Positions 1-8,511 of a stretch of DNA of 64,000 bases are shown piece by piece. The position numbers and the translations under genes are program-made. The first letter of the stretch is position 1; each line of letters opens with the position of its first letter. The stretch comes from Pseudonocardia sp. N23 (GTDB lineage: Bacteria; Actinomycetota; Actinomycetes; Mycobacteriales; Pseudonocardiaceae). The stretch is taken from NCBI RefSeq assembly GCF_002583555.1, contig NZ_BEGX01000077.1, forward strand, positions 59,762 to 123,761, read 5' to 3'. The notes below the pieces were generated by a model. It saw nothing but the letters and a program-made list of their open reading frames with translations. It was not told the DNA's origin and made no database searches.

Positions 1-452
1 ACCCGACCAGCCAGGACGCCGTGGAGCAGCTCTACGCCTCCGGCGAGATCTCCGCCTACTTCACCTACGGCCCGGGCACGGTGTCGTCGAAGGTCGCCGA
101 CGGCGTCTTCCCGGCGGGCACCCGCACGACCGTGCCGGACGTCGGGAACATCGCGAACACCAGCTACCTCGCGATCCCCGCCGACGCCGCCGACTGGGCC
201 GCCGCGCTGGTGCTGGCGAACCTGCTGCAGGACCCGCGGACGCAGCTGCGGTTCTACGCCGACGGCGGGATCTACCCGGTGATCGACCTCGACCGGGTGC
301 CTGCCGACCTCCGCGCGCAGTTCGCTGCCGTCGACCTCGGCCCGTCGGTGCTGCCGCTCGCGGACCTCACCGCCCGGGTCCTCCCGGAGCTCGACGCGGG
401 GCTCGCCGCCGCCGTCGACGACGGGTGGACGGCGCAGGTGCTGCAACGGTGA
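1..452 (+). CDS. ABC transporter substrate-binding protein, YnjB-like (3' part only)
   Basis: The reading frame is open from base 3, so the gene starts before the window; about 150 C-terminal residues are present. The segment around 'NIANTSYLAIP' and 'ANLLQDPRTQLRFY' resembles the C-terminal part of YnjB-type solute-binding proteins, which belong to the thiamine/iron-type ABC importer class. The gene overlaps the following permease start by four bases and heads a tight operon of binding protein, two permeases and ATPase. The signal peptide and most of the ligand-binding fold lie outside the window, so the substrate cannot be inferred. Confidence 0.8.
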   Translation, partial: PTSQDAVEQLYASGEISAYFTYGPGTVSSKVADGVFPAGTRTTVPDVGNIANTSYLAIPADAADWAAALVLANLLQDPRTQLRFYADGGIYPVIDLDRVPADLRAQFAAVDLGPSVLPLADLTARVLPELDAGLAAAVDDGWTAQVLQR

Positions 453-1327
453 GGGCGGCAACGGTGAGCACGGTCCCGCGGGGCCTGCGCATCACGCTGT
501 TGCTCGCGCCCGCGCTGCTGGTCGTCGTCGGGCTGTTCGGCGGCGGGCTCGCGCAGGCCGTGGCGCAGAGCCTCGGCTACCAGCCGTTCCTGCCGGGCCG
601 GGAGCTCTCCCTCGACGCCTACCGCGCGCTGTGGGCCGACCCGGCCGTGCGCGCGTCGATCGGGATCACGCTGCGGGTCGCGCTGATCTCCACCGCGGCC
701 GCCGCGGTGCTCGGGACGGCCGCCGCGCTGCTCGTGCGCTCGCTGGGCCGGCACCGGCGACGGTTCGCGGCGCTGCTGCAGGTGACGCTGCCGCTGCCGC
801 ACGCCGTCGCCGCGCTGGCGATGATCCTGCTGCTCGGGCAGAGCGGCGCGCTCTCGCGGGTCGCCGCCGCGCTCGGGCTGGTCGAGGACCCGTCGGGGTT
901 CCCGGCGCTGACCCAGGACGGGTTCGGCTGGGGGATCATCGCCTCCTACGTGTGGAAGGAGGCGCCGTTCGTGGCCGTCGTGGTGCTGGCCGCGCTGTCG
1001 TCGGGGGTGGCCGAGCTGGAGGACGCCGCCCGCGCGCTCGGCGCGAACGCCGCGCAGCGGATGCGGCACGTGCTCGCCCCGGTGCTGGCACCCGCGGTCG
1101 CCGCCGCGTCGGTGCTGGTGTTCGCCTTCACCCTCGGCTCCTACGAGGTGCCGTTCCTGCTCGGGCGCCCCTTCCCGGCGACCCTGCCGGTGGTGGCCTA
1201 CCAGCAGTTCCGCGACCCGGACCTGTCCGCGCGGCCGCTCGCGATGGCGATCGCCGTGGTCACCGCGCTGCTCGTCGGGGCGTGCGTGGTGGCGTACCTG
1301 TCGCTGAGCGAACGGCTGCGGCGGTGA
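449..1327 (+). CDS. ABC transporter permease, YnjC-like
   Basis: A 292-residue inner-membrane permease with six or so hydrophobic segments. The binding-protein-dependent transport (EAA-like) loop is visible around 'EDAARALGANAAQRMRHVLAPVL', ending in the coupling-helix region that contacts the ATPase. I chose the GTG at 449 because it overlaps the upstream stop as GTGA; GTG 425 and GTG 464 are in frame too. It is followed directly by a second permease of the same type, so the two probably form a heterodimeric pore. The substrate is unknown. Confidence 0.85.
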   Translation: MRAATVSTVPRGLRITLLLAPALLVVVGLFGGGLAQAVAQSLGYQPFLPGRELSLDAYRALWADPAVRASIGITLRVALISTAAAAVLGTAAALLVRSLGRHRRRFAALLQVTLPLPHAVAALAMILLLGQSGALSRVAAALGLVEDPSGFPALTQDGFGWGIIASYVWKEAPFVAVVVLAALSSGVAELEDAARALGANAAQRMRHVLAPVLAPAVAAASVLVFAFTLGSYEVPFLLGRPFPATLPVVAYQQFRDPDLSARPLAMAIAVVTALLVGACVVAYLSLSERLRR

Positions 1328-2109
1328 GACGTGGGGCGGGCGCCGGCCTGCTCGCCGTCGGGTTGCTCGCGCCGCTGGTCCCGCTGCTGCTGTGGGCGGT
1401 GGCGGGGGAGTTCCGCTACCCGGCGCTGCTGCCGACCTTCTCCGGCCGCGGCCTGGCCCTGCTGGGGGACGCCGCCGTGCGGTCCGCGGTGGGCACGTCG
1501 GTGCTGATCGCGTCGAGCGTGGCCGTCCTCGCGACGCTCGCCGGGGCGGCCGCGGGCCGTGCGCTCGGGCTGTACGCGTTCCGGGGGCGGCGGGCGGTCC
1601 AGCTGCTGCTGCTGGCGCCGGTGCTCGTCCCGACGCTGGCGGTGACCCTGGGCATCCAGGTGTTCTTCATCCGCTACGGCCTCACCGACACCGTCGCGGG
1701 GGTGGTGCTGGTGCAGCTGATCCCCACCGTCCCCTACGCGAGCCTGGTGATGGCGTCGTCGTTCGCGTCGTTCGACCCGGACGTCGAGGACGCCGGGCGG
1801 GTGCTCGGCGCCGGTCCGCTGCGCCGGCTGCGGCACGTGACGCTGCCCGCCGTCGCCCCGGGACTGGCCGTCGCCGCGCTGTTCGCCTTCCTGATCTCCT
1901 GGAGCGAGTACATCCTCACGCTTCTGATCGGCGGGGGCACCGTGCAGACGCTGCCGCTGCTGCTGTTCGCCTCCATCGGCTCGGCCGATCTCGCCGCGGC
2001 GGCGGCGCTGTCGCTGGTGATCGCCGCGCCGCCGCTGTTGCTGGTGGGGCTCACCGCGCGGTTCCTCACCGGGGACCGGGCGGCCGTCGTCGGGTTCGGC
2101 CGCCTGTGA
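1324..2109 (+). CDS. ABC transporter permease, second subunit
   Basis: A 261-residue permease beginning at GTG 1324, which overlaps the previous stop as GTGA. Hydrophobic segments alternate with short loops, and the EAA-like motif is seen at 'DVEDAGRVLGAGPLRRLRHV'. It pairs with the upstream permease. Both are full length for YnjC/ThiP-half-type domains, where a single fused protein is common; here the two halves are separate genes. The stop codon shares its last base with the ATG of the ATPase. Confidence 0.85.
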   Translation: MRRGAGAGLLAVGLLAPLVPLLLWAVAGEFRYPALLPTFSGRGLALLGDAAVRSAVGTSVLIASSVAVLATLAGAAAGRALGLYAFRGRRAVQLLLLAPVLVPTLAVTLGIQVFFIRYGLTDTVAGVVLVQLIPTVPYASLVMASSFASFDPDVEDAGRVLGAGPLRRLRHVTLPAVAPGLAVAALFAFLISWSEYILTLLIGGGTVQTLPLLLFASIGSADLAAAAALSLVIAAPPLLLVGLTARFLTGDRAAVVGFGRL

Positions 2110-3266
2110 TGCGGCTGCGCCGCCCGTGCGCGGACACCGCGGTCAGGGCCACGATGTCCGCTCACGAGCCCCGGAGGGGCGGGGAGCTGGTCGTCGACGG
2201 GCTGCGGGTGGCCTACGAACCGGGCGTCCCGGTCGTCGACGGGATCGACCTGGCCGTGCCTGCGGGCACGCTGACCGCGCTGCTCGGCCCGTCGGGCTGC
2301 GGCAAGACCACGGTGCTCAAGGTCGTCGCCGGGCTGCTCACCGCGGGCGCGGGCGAGGTGAGCGTCGACGGGATCGCGCTCGACACGACGCCCGCCGAGC
2401 GCCGCCCGGTTGGCATGGTGTTCCAGAAGCCGCTGCTGTTCGGTCACCTCACCGTCGGCGACAACGTCGCGTTCGGGCTGCGCATGCGCGGGGTCGGGCG
2501 GGCGGCGCGGCGCCGTCGGGTGGCGGAGATGCTGGAGCTCGTCGGGCTGCCCGAGCTGGCCGGGCGCCGGGTCGGGGAGCTCTCGGGCGGGCAGGAACAG
2601 CGCGTGGCGCTGGCCAGGGCGCTGGTGCTCGACCCGCGGGTGCTGCTGCTCGACGAGCCGTTCTCCGCGCTCGACGCGGAGCTGCGGCACCGGATGCGGG
2701 AGCTGGTCCGCCGGGTGCAGCGGGAACTGTCGATCACGATGCTGTTCGTGACCCACGACCAGCAGGAGGCGGTCGACCTCGCCGACGCCGTGGTTTTGAT
2801 GCTCGGCGGCCGGATCGAGGGCGTCGGGTCGCCGTCGTCGTTCTACACCGACCCGCCGACGCTGGCCGCCGCCCGGTTCTTCGGCTCGACGAATGAGATT
2901 CCCGGCACCGTGACCGGGTCGGCGTTCACCTGCCCGCTGGGCGAGCTGCAGCTGGACCACCCCGGCCCCGACGGGCCTGGGGTCCTCGTCGTACGCCCCG
3001 AGGCCGTGCGCCTGCTCGGCGCCGACGGCCCACCTAACACCGTCACCACCACCGTGCGCGAGACGCGGTTCCGCGGCACCCACCGCACCGTCGTCACCGT
3101 GGCGGACGGGGGCACCATGGTCCTCACCGCCACGGTGGCGCCCGCCGTCCCCGTCGAGGCGGGCGACCGCGTCCACCTCCAGCTCCCCCCGTCCGCCTGC
3201 CGGGTGCTGCCCACCGCAGCACCCCGGATCGTCACCACCACCGAGAACGAGGACGCCCGTGCGTGA
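2109..3266 (+). CDS. ABC transporter ATP-binding protein with TOBE domain
   Basis: A 385-residue cytoplasmic ATPase that powers the importer. Visible motifs are Walker A 'GPSGCGKTT' (residues 60-68), signature 'LSGGQEQRVALARAL', Walker B 'VLLLDEPFSALDAE' and the H-loop 'THDQQEA'. The C-terminal third is a TOBE-like beta domain. ATG 2109 overlaps the upstream TGA by one base; ATG 2154 is an alternative that would remove 15 unremarkable residues. The stop lies inside the first codons of the redoxin gene. A diverged copy of the end of this gene lies at about 3.98-4.20 kb. Confidence 0.9.
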   Translation: MRLRRPCADTAVRATMSAHEPRRGGELVVDGLRVAYEPGVPVVDGIDLAVPAGTLTALLGPSGCGKTTVLKVVAGLLTAGAGEVSVDGIALDTTPAERRPVGMVFQKPLLFGHLTVGDNVAFGLRMRGVGRAARRRRVAEMLELVGLPELAGRRVGELSGGQEQRVALARALVLDPRVLLLDEPFSALDAELRHRMRELVRRVQRELSITMLFVTHDQQEAVDLADAVVLMLGGRIEGVGSPSSFYTDPPTLAAARFFGSTNEIPGTVTGSAFTCPLGELQLDHPGPDGPGVLVVRPEAVRLLGADGPPNTVTTTVRETRFRGTHRTVVTVADGGTMVLTATVAPAVPVEAGDRVHLQLPPSACRVLPTAAPRIVTTTENEDARA

Positions 3267-3801
3267 ACTGACCGTCGACACCCCGCTCGAGGGTGTCGTG
3301 CTGACCGACGTTTCCACCGGCGGCCCCGTCGATCTCGGGCGCCTCGCCGGCGTCACGGTCGTGACGTTGATCCGGCACCGCTTTTGACTGCCCTGTCAGG
3401 AGCACCTGGTCCAGGTGCAGAACGAGCTGGACGGCGCCGTCCCGCTGATCGTCGTCGGGTTCAGCCCGGCCGACGCGCTCGCCCCGTTGGGTGAGTACCT
3501 CGGGCTGACCGGGCTGGTCCTCTCGGATCCCGGCCGGGTCCTCTACCACCGGCTGGGGCTGCGCCGGGCGCCGATCTGGCAGGTCTACTCGCCGGGCACG
3601 ATCGCCCGGTACGCGCTGTTCAAGCTCCGGGGGGCGACGCTGCACAAACCGGTCGAGGACACCCGCCAGATGGGCGGCGACGCATTGGTCGTCGACGGGC
3701 GGGTCGAGCGGCTCTGGCGCCCCGCCACCCCCGACGACCGGGCCGCGCCCACCCGCATCGCCGCCGCTGCACGCGAACGGGGCCGCACTGGACCGGCGTG
3801 A
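3259..3801 (+). CDS. AhpC/TSA-like redoxin with in-frame TGA (probable selenoprotein, UxxC)
   Basis: Starting at GTG 3259, which overlaps the ATPase stop by eight bases, the frame runs 180 codons to a TGA at 3799-3801 with one internal TGA at 3385-3387 (codon 43). The context reads 'TLIRHRF-U-LPCQEHL', so the TGA sits where the first Cys of a CxxC redox motif is expected and Cys46 supplies the second. Coding sequence on both sides is undamaged and has the same G/C third-position bias. The later part ('LSDPGRVLYHRLGLRR', 'MGGDALVVDGRVERLW') fits the AhpC-TSA_2/PRXL2 family of thioredoxin-fold redox proteins, related to the group called SelL-related. A 7-bp hairpin with a G-starting loop follows the TGA. 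If TGA is selenocysteine, this is a thiol/selenol oxidoreductase; if not, it is a pseudogene with a single nonsense change. I favour the selenoprotein. Confidence 0.75.
3388..3420 (+). promoter_or_regulatory. Candidate bacterial SECIS element
   Basis: Immediately 3' of the in-frame TGA, bases 3402-3408 (GCACCTG) pair perfectly with 3412-3418 (CAGGTGC), leaving the loop GTC at 3409-3411. The loop begins 21 bases after the TGA and its first base is G. Known bacterial SECIS hairpins have a short apical loop roughly 16-37 bases from the UGA with a G in the first two loop positions, so the geometry fits. SelB binding is inferred. Confidence 0.65.
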
Positions 3802-3978
3802 ACGCGGCCTCGGCACAGGCTTGCCGCGGTCACCTACCCGTCGGGGCCCGACACGCACCGAACATACTCGGCCGGTTCCGGAAGAGGGTGGTGATGCTCG
3901 CCTGCCGGGCGGCGTCGGCGAGGCGATCGAGGTTCTGGTGCGTTCCGCGCTCGACATCCTCAAAGCACACCCCGCCGT

Positions 3979-4203
3979 GACAACCAGCAGAAGGCCGTCG
4001 ACCTCGCCGACGCCGTTGTGCAGATCCTCGGCGGCCGGATTGGGGGGACCGTCGGCTGGCCGGTCCAGCTTCGGTGGTTCATGGCCGGGCTGCTGCTCGA
4101 CTCGGCGCCGCTCGGCCCGGTGACCTACGCCGTGGGATGCCGGGTGCTGCCCACCGCCGCACCCCGGATCGTCAGCACCACCGAGAACAAGGATGCCCCT
4201 GCG
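3979..4203 (+). pseudogene. Remnant of a duplicated ABC-transporter ATPase C-terminus
   Basis: Two blocks here are diverged copies of the nearby ATPase gene. 'NQQKAVDLADAVVQILGGRI' at about 3980-4040 matches 'DQQEAVDLADAVVLMLGGRI', and 'CRVLPTAAPRIVSTTENKDA' at about 4137-4197 matches the extreme C-terminus of the same protein. The roughly 390 bases that separate the blocks in the intact gene are reduced to about 95. The frame then runs on into an unrelated hydrophobic stretch to the stop at 4380. This is a decayed paralogue, perhaps the trace of a second copy of the operon. Confidence 0.65.
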
Positions 4204-4379
4204 GTGACCGGGGCGGTGTTCGGAGCACCTGCTCGGTACCTCACGGGCCTGGGTCGGGCAGCTCTGGTCGCGTTCGTCCTGGCCAACCTGCCGTTCGTCG
4301 CGACGTACGGGCGGGAACGCCGAGCTGGGTGTCGAGTGCGTCTACGGCGCCAGCGGGTGGGCGGGGCGCAGCGGCATTA

Positions 4380-4915
4380 GGCGACTCTCGGCGTTCCGCG
4401 ATTGCGGCCCGGCCGTGGTCCAAGCTCATCCACCCGGCCAGCTGGTAGGTCTCCGCAATGGTGGTGCTGAGACCGGGCCGCTGACCCTTGCCGACGCGGC
4501 CATGCACCCGTTCAGCGCGTCGCGCGTGGGCGAGGAGCCCGGCCGGTTCGGCGCGGTCGTTCATGGTGTGGTCGTCAGCACGGACAGTGTCGATCATCCG
4601 GTGCAGATCGGCAGGGCGGTGTCCGGCGACAGGCTTTCCTCGTCAGCAGTGTCCGCCGATCGGTGATGTCGTCGAGCAGGTCGGCACTTAGCTTGCGTCC
4701 GCCCGTCGGCCTCCAACACGACGTTGAGCCGCGTCAGCCGGTCGGGTTGCGGCCAGCGATCGGCCTTCTCGATCTTGCTGAGGAGATCTCCGCTGACGTG
4801 CACCAGCCTACCCAGCGCGGCCAACGCCAACCCACGACGGAGTCACAGCGCACGCAGCTCAGCTCCGAGCCACGCCCCGGGCGACGCGTGCGGGTCGAGC
4901 GTCCGTAGCCGGTTC
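4380..4915 (-). pseudogene. XRE-family transcriptional regulator remnant
   Basis: On the minus strand 'WLGAELRAL' is followed by an in-frame TGA at 4843-4845 and then 'LAALGRLVHVSGDLLSKIEK', the helix-turn-helix of the large actinobacterial XRE family. Further downstream, 'ETYQLAGWMSLDHGRA' in another frame resembles the C-terminal repeat region of the same family. The stop replaces a position where Arg would be normal (CGA to TGA), and at least one frameshift follows, so this is a decayed DNA-binding regulator and not a recoded gene. Confidence 0.6.
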
Positions 4916-5363
4916 GCCACCGGTCGCCTCCGGTCGCCGGTACGGCGCGTACCGGGCTGCCTCAGTACGCGAACCATGGCAGATCTGGCGCCGATGGGGG
5001 ACCGCTCCGCAGGAGCGTCGGCAGAGCTGGCACGGGTCGGGCGAGCGAGGGGTCCGCAGGCAGTCGGGCAGGCTCGGATTCGACGGAGCCTCGGCTCATC
5101 ACGACGTCCATCGGGTGGGGCATTCGACTCTGCCCGGCGTCGTCGCTTGCTGCGGAGGGGCCACATCACCCGCCCGATACGAGCGACACCGCCGGTAACC
5201 GCGGGCTGACGTGTCGAAGGGCGAGCGGCGGTCCCGCGTCGATCGAGCGAGTGCGTGGGTCCTCCGCGCTCGCGTCGCCGCCGGGCCGTGCAGTCGTGCC
5301 CCACCCGGCGGGTGGGGTCGCCGTGTCGATCCGCGCGGCGCATCCGACTCACCTGGAGTGATC

Positions 5364-6512
5364 ATGCCCGCGCCCGACACCGTCCTCGGTACCCGCAACG
5401 CCTCCGTCGCCGATCTGGTCGCGCTGCTGCAGGCCCAGCACGCCGCGAAGCTCGACGTCGTCGCCCCCGCCCGACACCTCCTCGCCGACAACGGCCGCCT
5501 CCGGTTGATCGGGGTCGGCGAACCCCAACTCACCCCAGACGGGGTCACGGTGGGGGAGACCGTGCTGCGCCCCACCGCGGTCGCCGACGCCGGGATCGCC
5601 GACAAGCTGGGCATCCCACTGCCCTACCTGCGCCGGTTGCGCGCCGAGCAGGTCGGCCTGTACGACGCCAACGTCAACACCTGGCTGGCCGACGACCCGG
5701 ACCGCCGCTTCCTCGTCCGCGGGCTGCACGACCCAGACGGCGGCACGGGGGTGGCGCGGGCGTTCCTGTCGGACTCCTACCGCATGGTCGACAACCTCGA
5801 CGTCCTGATGGCCGCTCTCGAAGGAGTCCGCACCGCCGACGTTCCGGTCGACATCGCCGGCTGCGACCTTACCGAGCGCCGCATGTATGTGAAGGTCCGC
5901 GCCCAACAGGTCGCCGAGTACGCCCCCGAACTGCTGGCCGGGTATCGCAGCCCGTTCACCGGGGCGCGCGGGGCGGACAACCCCATGGTGTTCGCCGGGT
6001 TCGTGGTGTCGAACTCCGAGACCGGGCACGGCTCGTTCTCGCTGACCCCGCAGCTCACCGTCCAGGTCTGCGACAACGGCATGACCCTGACGAAGGACGC
6101 CGTCCGCGAGGTCCACCTCGGAGGACGCCTGTCCGACGGGGTCGTGCGGTGGTCGGCCGACACGCAGGACGCAGTGCTGGACCTGGTCGTCAAGCAGGCC
6201 CGCGACGCCGTGGCCACGTTCCTCGACCACGGTTACGTCCGGGCGAAGCTCGCTGAGATCACCCGTGACGCCGGGGTCGCGATCACCGATCCGGCCGCGA
6301 CGTTGGAGCACGTCAGCAAGGCGCTGCGGTTCACCGCCGAGGCGCAGGCCACGATCCTGGCCCACTTCATCTCCGGCTCCGATATCACCTCCGGCGGTGT
6401 CCTGCACGCGGTGACCTCGGCCGCGCAGACCCTCGATGACGCCGACGCCGCGCATGACCTCGAGCGCCACGGGCTGCGCGCGATGGCGCTGGCCGCCGCC
6501 CACGCCGCCTAG
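5364..6512 (+). CDS. DUF932 family protein (phage/plasmid-like)
   Basis: A 382-residue protein resembling the DUF932 family found on phages, plasmids and ICEs; the molecular function is not established. Recognisable parts are 'GIPLPYLRRL' near residue 80, 'FLSDSYRMVDNLDVLMA' and 'LTPQLTVQVCDNGMTLTKDAVREVH' in the central region. ATG 5364 is preceded by GGAG at good spacing, and the upstream frame is not convincing coding sequence. A GC hairpin at about 5298-5317 lies in its leader and a 12-bp terminator-like hairpin follows the stop. It is the first intact gene of the mobile segment. Confidence 0.8.
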   Translation: MPAPDTVLGTRNASVADLVALLQAQHAAKLDVVAPARHLLADNGRLRLIGVGEPQLTPDGVTVGETVLRPTAVADAGIADKLGIPLPYLRRLRAEQVGLYDANVNTWLADDPDRRFLVRGLHDPDGGTGVARAFLSDSYRMVDNLDVLMAALEGVRTADVPVDIAGCDLTERRMYVKVRAQQVAEYAPELLAGYRSPFTGARGADNPMVFAGFVVSNSETGHGSFSLTPQLTVQVCDNGMTLTKDAVREVHLGGRLSDGVVRWSADTQDAVLDLVVKQARDAVATFLDHGYVRAKLAEITRDAGVAITDPAATLEHVSKALRFTAEAQATILAHFISGSDITSGGVLHAVTSAAQTLDDADAAHDLERHGLRAMALAAAHAA

Positions 6513-6532
6513 CCACGCATCGACCACGTAGT

Positions 6533-6567
6533 GGGGCCGGTCCCGGGCGAGTCCTGGGACCGGCCCC
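6533..6567 (+). terminator. Intercistronic hairpin after the DUF932 gene
   Basis: GGGGCCGGTCCC at 6533-6544 pairs perfectly with 6556-6567 (12 bp, 11-base loop). There is no T-run, as is common in GC-rich genomes. It may terminate, or stabilise the upstream mRNA end. Confidence 0.6.
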
Positions 6568-6604
6568 GCCTCACCAGCTTCTACTCCGAGAAGGGACCTC
6601 CGTC

Positions 6605-7741
6605 ATGACCATCGTTCCGAGTTCGTTCCCCACGATCCCTGCCGGGCAGTTGCGCGTCGGGGACCTCATCCACCACCCCGGCCACGGCGCCGCCACCTAC
6701 GTCCTCGTGGCCCGGGTCGCCGTGGTCGACAACTTCGTGCACCTGATGGTCTACGACACTGCGTATCCCGAAGGCACCCCGGCGACCTACCGCCCGCAGG
6801 ACCGGGTGTTGCTGGCGTGTCGGGACCTGATCGAACCCGACGACGGGCTCCGGGCGTGGACCGATGCGAGCTGGCGTCGCGCGCACCGGCGTGGCGCGGC
6901 GTTCGCGCTGATGGACCAGATCCGGGCTCGCAGCGTCGAGCTGCCCGCGATCATCGGCGCTGACACCGCCGTCGATGCGGAGATCGATCGCCTGCGCGGC
7001 CGCGACCCGCTACCGCCCCGGGTGGTGCCGGCCGCCGAGCTGGCCGATCTATTGGACATGCAGCATCGCGACGGTGCCCTGGTGCTGGACGTCGACCTGC
7101 CCGCGGTGCGCGCTGTTCTCGCCCTGTTCGCGCAGCTCAAGGATGCCGAGTACGGCGACGGGTCGTGGAACGGCGGGGACGTCGTCGCGATCGTGTCCGA
7201 GTGGTTCGCCCGGTTGGGGATCGACCCGGCCCGAACCCTCGACCAGCTCGAAGGCCGTGTCGTCACCACCCGCGGGGCTGCAGACCGCTTCATGCTCGAC
7301 GAGGTCGCTCGCTCGACAGTGCGACCCGATCACGACGCGCCGGGCGGCGGGTTCGCGGTGATCGATCTGGACCGGGTCGCCGAGCTGGTCCGCGCCGCGA
7401 ATGTCGAGTGTGTGATCGACACCCCGGGTGGCGGGGTCGCGGTGCTGCTGGCCGGTGCGCCGTCCGAGGAACCGGCGTGGGCGTTTCCCTGGGCGGTGCA
7501 GGTCGGGCCGGGTGGGTTCGACTGGGACGGGCCGTCGCTGGCCTCGACCCGTGACCTGCGGGTCGGCCCGGACACCGCCGACCGGGACGCCGCGGTACTG
7601 GTTCGGGAACTCGGCGCGGTGACCGAGGAGCAGATCGCCGACCTGGTCGTCACCCGGTCCCTGCGTCTGGGTGGCCGGGCGACGATGAGCGACCATACGG
7701 CGCAGCAACCGGTGACGCTCGCGGGCGGGTGGTCGGACTGA
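6605..7741 (+). CDS. Hypothetical protein of the mobile segment
   Basis: A 378-residue protein I do not recognise. ATG 6605 follows GAAGGGA at suitable spacing. The first 75 residues ('IPAGQLRVGDLIHHPGHG', then a run of beta-strand-like segments) look like a small beta domain; the middle is helical and acidic. No transmembrane segment or signal peptide is evident. Third-position G/C bias is strong throughout, which supports it being a real gene. It lies between DUF932 and the ParB-like gene, each separated by hairpins, suggesting one transcription unit with DNA-maintenance neighbours. Confidence 0.65.
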   Translation: MTIVPSSFPTIPAGQLRVGDLIHHPGHGAATYVLVARVAVVDNFVHLMVYDTAYPEGTPATYRPQDRVLLACRDLIEPDDGLRAWTDASWRRAHRRGAAFALMDQIRARSVELPAIIGADTAVDAEIDRLRGRDPLPPRVVPAAELADLLDMQHRDGALVLDVDLPAVRAVLALFAQLKDAEYGDGSWNGGDVVAIVSEWFARLGIDPARTLDQLEGRVVTTRGAADRFMLDEVARSTVRPDHDAPGGGFAVIDLDRVAELVRAANVECVIDTPGGGVAVLLAGAPSEEPAWAFPWAVQVGPGGFDWDGPSLASTRDLRVGPDTADRDAAVLVRELGAVTEEQIADLVVTRSLRLGGRATMSDHTAQQPVTLAGGWSD

Positions 7742-7753
7742 CCGCCGGGTCGC

Positions 7754-7787
7754 GCTCGGCCGGTGTCACGCGCCTCTCCGGCCGAGC
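7754..7787 (+). terminator. Intercistronic hairpin
   Basis: GCTCGGCCGG at 7754-7763 pairs perfectly with CCGGCCGAGC at 7778-7787, 13 bases after the stop of the 378-residue gene. Confidence 0.55.
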
Positions 7788-8511
7788 CTGTCAGCCAGGA
7801 ACGGGGCCTCGGCCTTGCGACGGTCCGGGCTGGTGACAGCGGTTCGGACCGCCGGACCGCCGTCGGGCACTGCTCGCGGAACACCTGCTGGAGCCGGTCG
7901 TGATCGTGCGCGGTGACCCGGAAAGTCGGCCTACGGCAGGTAGTCGACCCGCCCCACGTCGCGACAGCCCAGCGGTTGACCAGCAGCGTGCTGACCAACA
8001 CGGGTGTGCGGGCCGGACCTGGTCAGGCCGAGACGGCGTCGATTATGGACCAGCGGCCGTTCGCTCGCGCACCGCGAGCAGGTGCGGACGGCATGTGGGT
8101 CGATGTCGGGGACAAGCGCGCAGCCGTTGCCGCTCAGGCACAGCGGCGCGTGCAACCTCACGACCGAGTCGGTGCGTGGGGCGAGGCCGACGCTGGTGAC
8201 GCCGAGGGTTGATCACGGGCCCGCTCTGGGTCAGGGGGCATCTGCGGTCGGCGAGGCGCCCGGGGTGTGCGCGGCGCCGCACTCTGGCATCACCGCCCGC
8301 GGCCATTGGGATGAACCCGGCCGACGCCATCGGGGTGAGCCGTCGCACCACCGACCCGTGCCGCCCACCGCTGGCTGCCGCCGGTCCACCCCGAGTGGCG
8401 CAGCCGGAACCCCCGCCCGCCGCGGACGGCGCTGCCCGGACGAGTGCGCCCCGCACCGGGGCGCCCGAACCGCCGGAGTCCCGCTCCGGCCAACCCTTCC
8501 AGGAGCCAGCC
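7788..8511 (+). other. Long leader/intergenic region before the ParB-like gene
   Basis: No convincing gene is visible. The frame of the downstream gene is open from 8209, but its first hundred codons are Pro/Arg-rich with no sensible domain. Around 8302-8324 (GGATGAACCCGGCC) and 8403-8425 (AGCCGGAACCCCCGCC) it carries a diverged copy of the leader repeat found before ssb and before the 73-residue gene. A minus-strand frame at about 7790-8001 shows weak protein-like character but no start signal I trust. Confidence 0.4.

Noticed and set aside
3866..3966. Minus-strand stretch reading ERGTHQNLDRLADAARQA as part of a gene
   Set aside because: Short, without start signal or recognised family, inside a region of remnants; not enough to annotate.
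4843..4845. Second in-frame TGA, inside the XRE regulator on the minus strand, considered as another selenocysteine codon
   Set aside because: It replaces an expected Arg in a DNA-binding protein (a single C-to-T change from CGA), has no UxxC-type context, and further frameshifts follow; ordinary pseudogene.
7790..8001. Possible minus-strand gene in the leader of the ParB-like gene
   Set aside because: Weak protein-like character only; no ribosome-binding site and it overlaps the hairpin and leader region.
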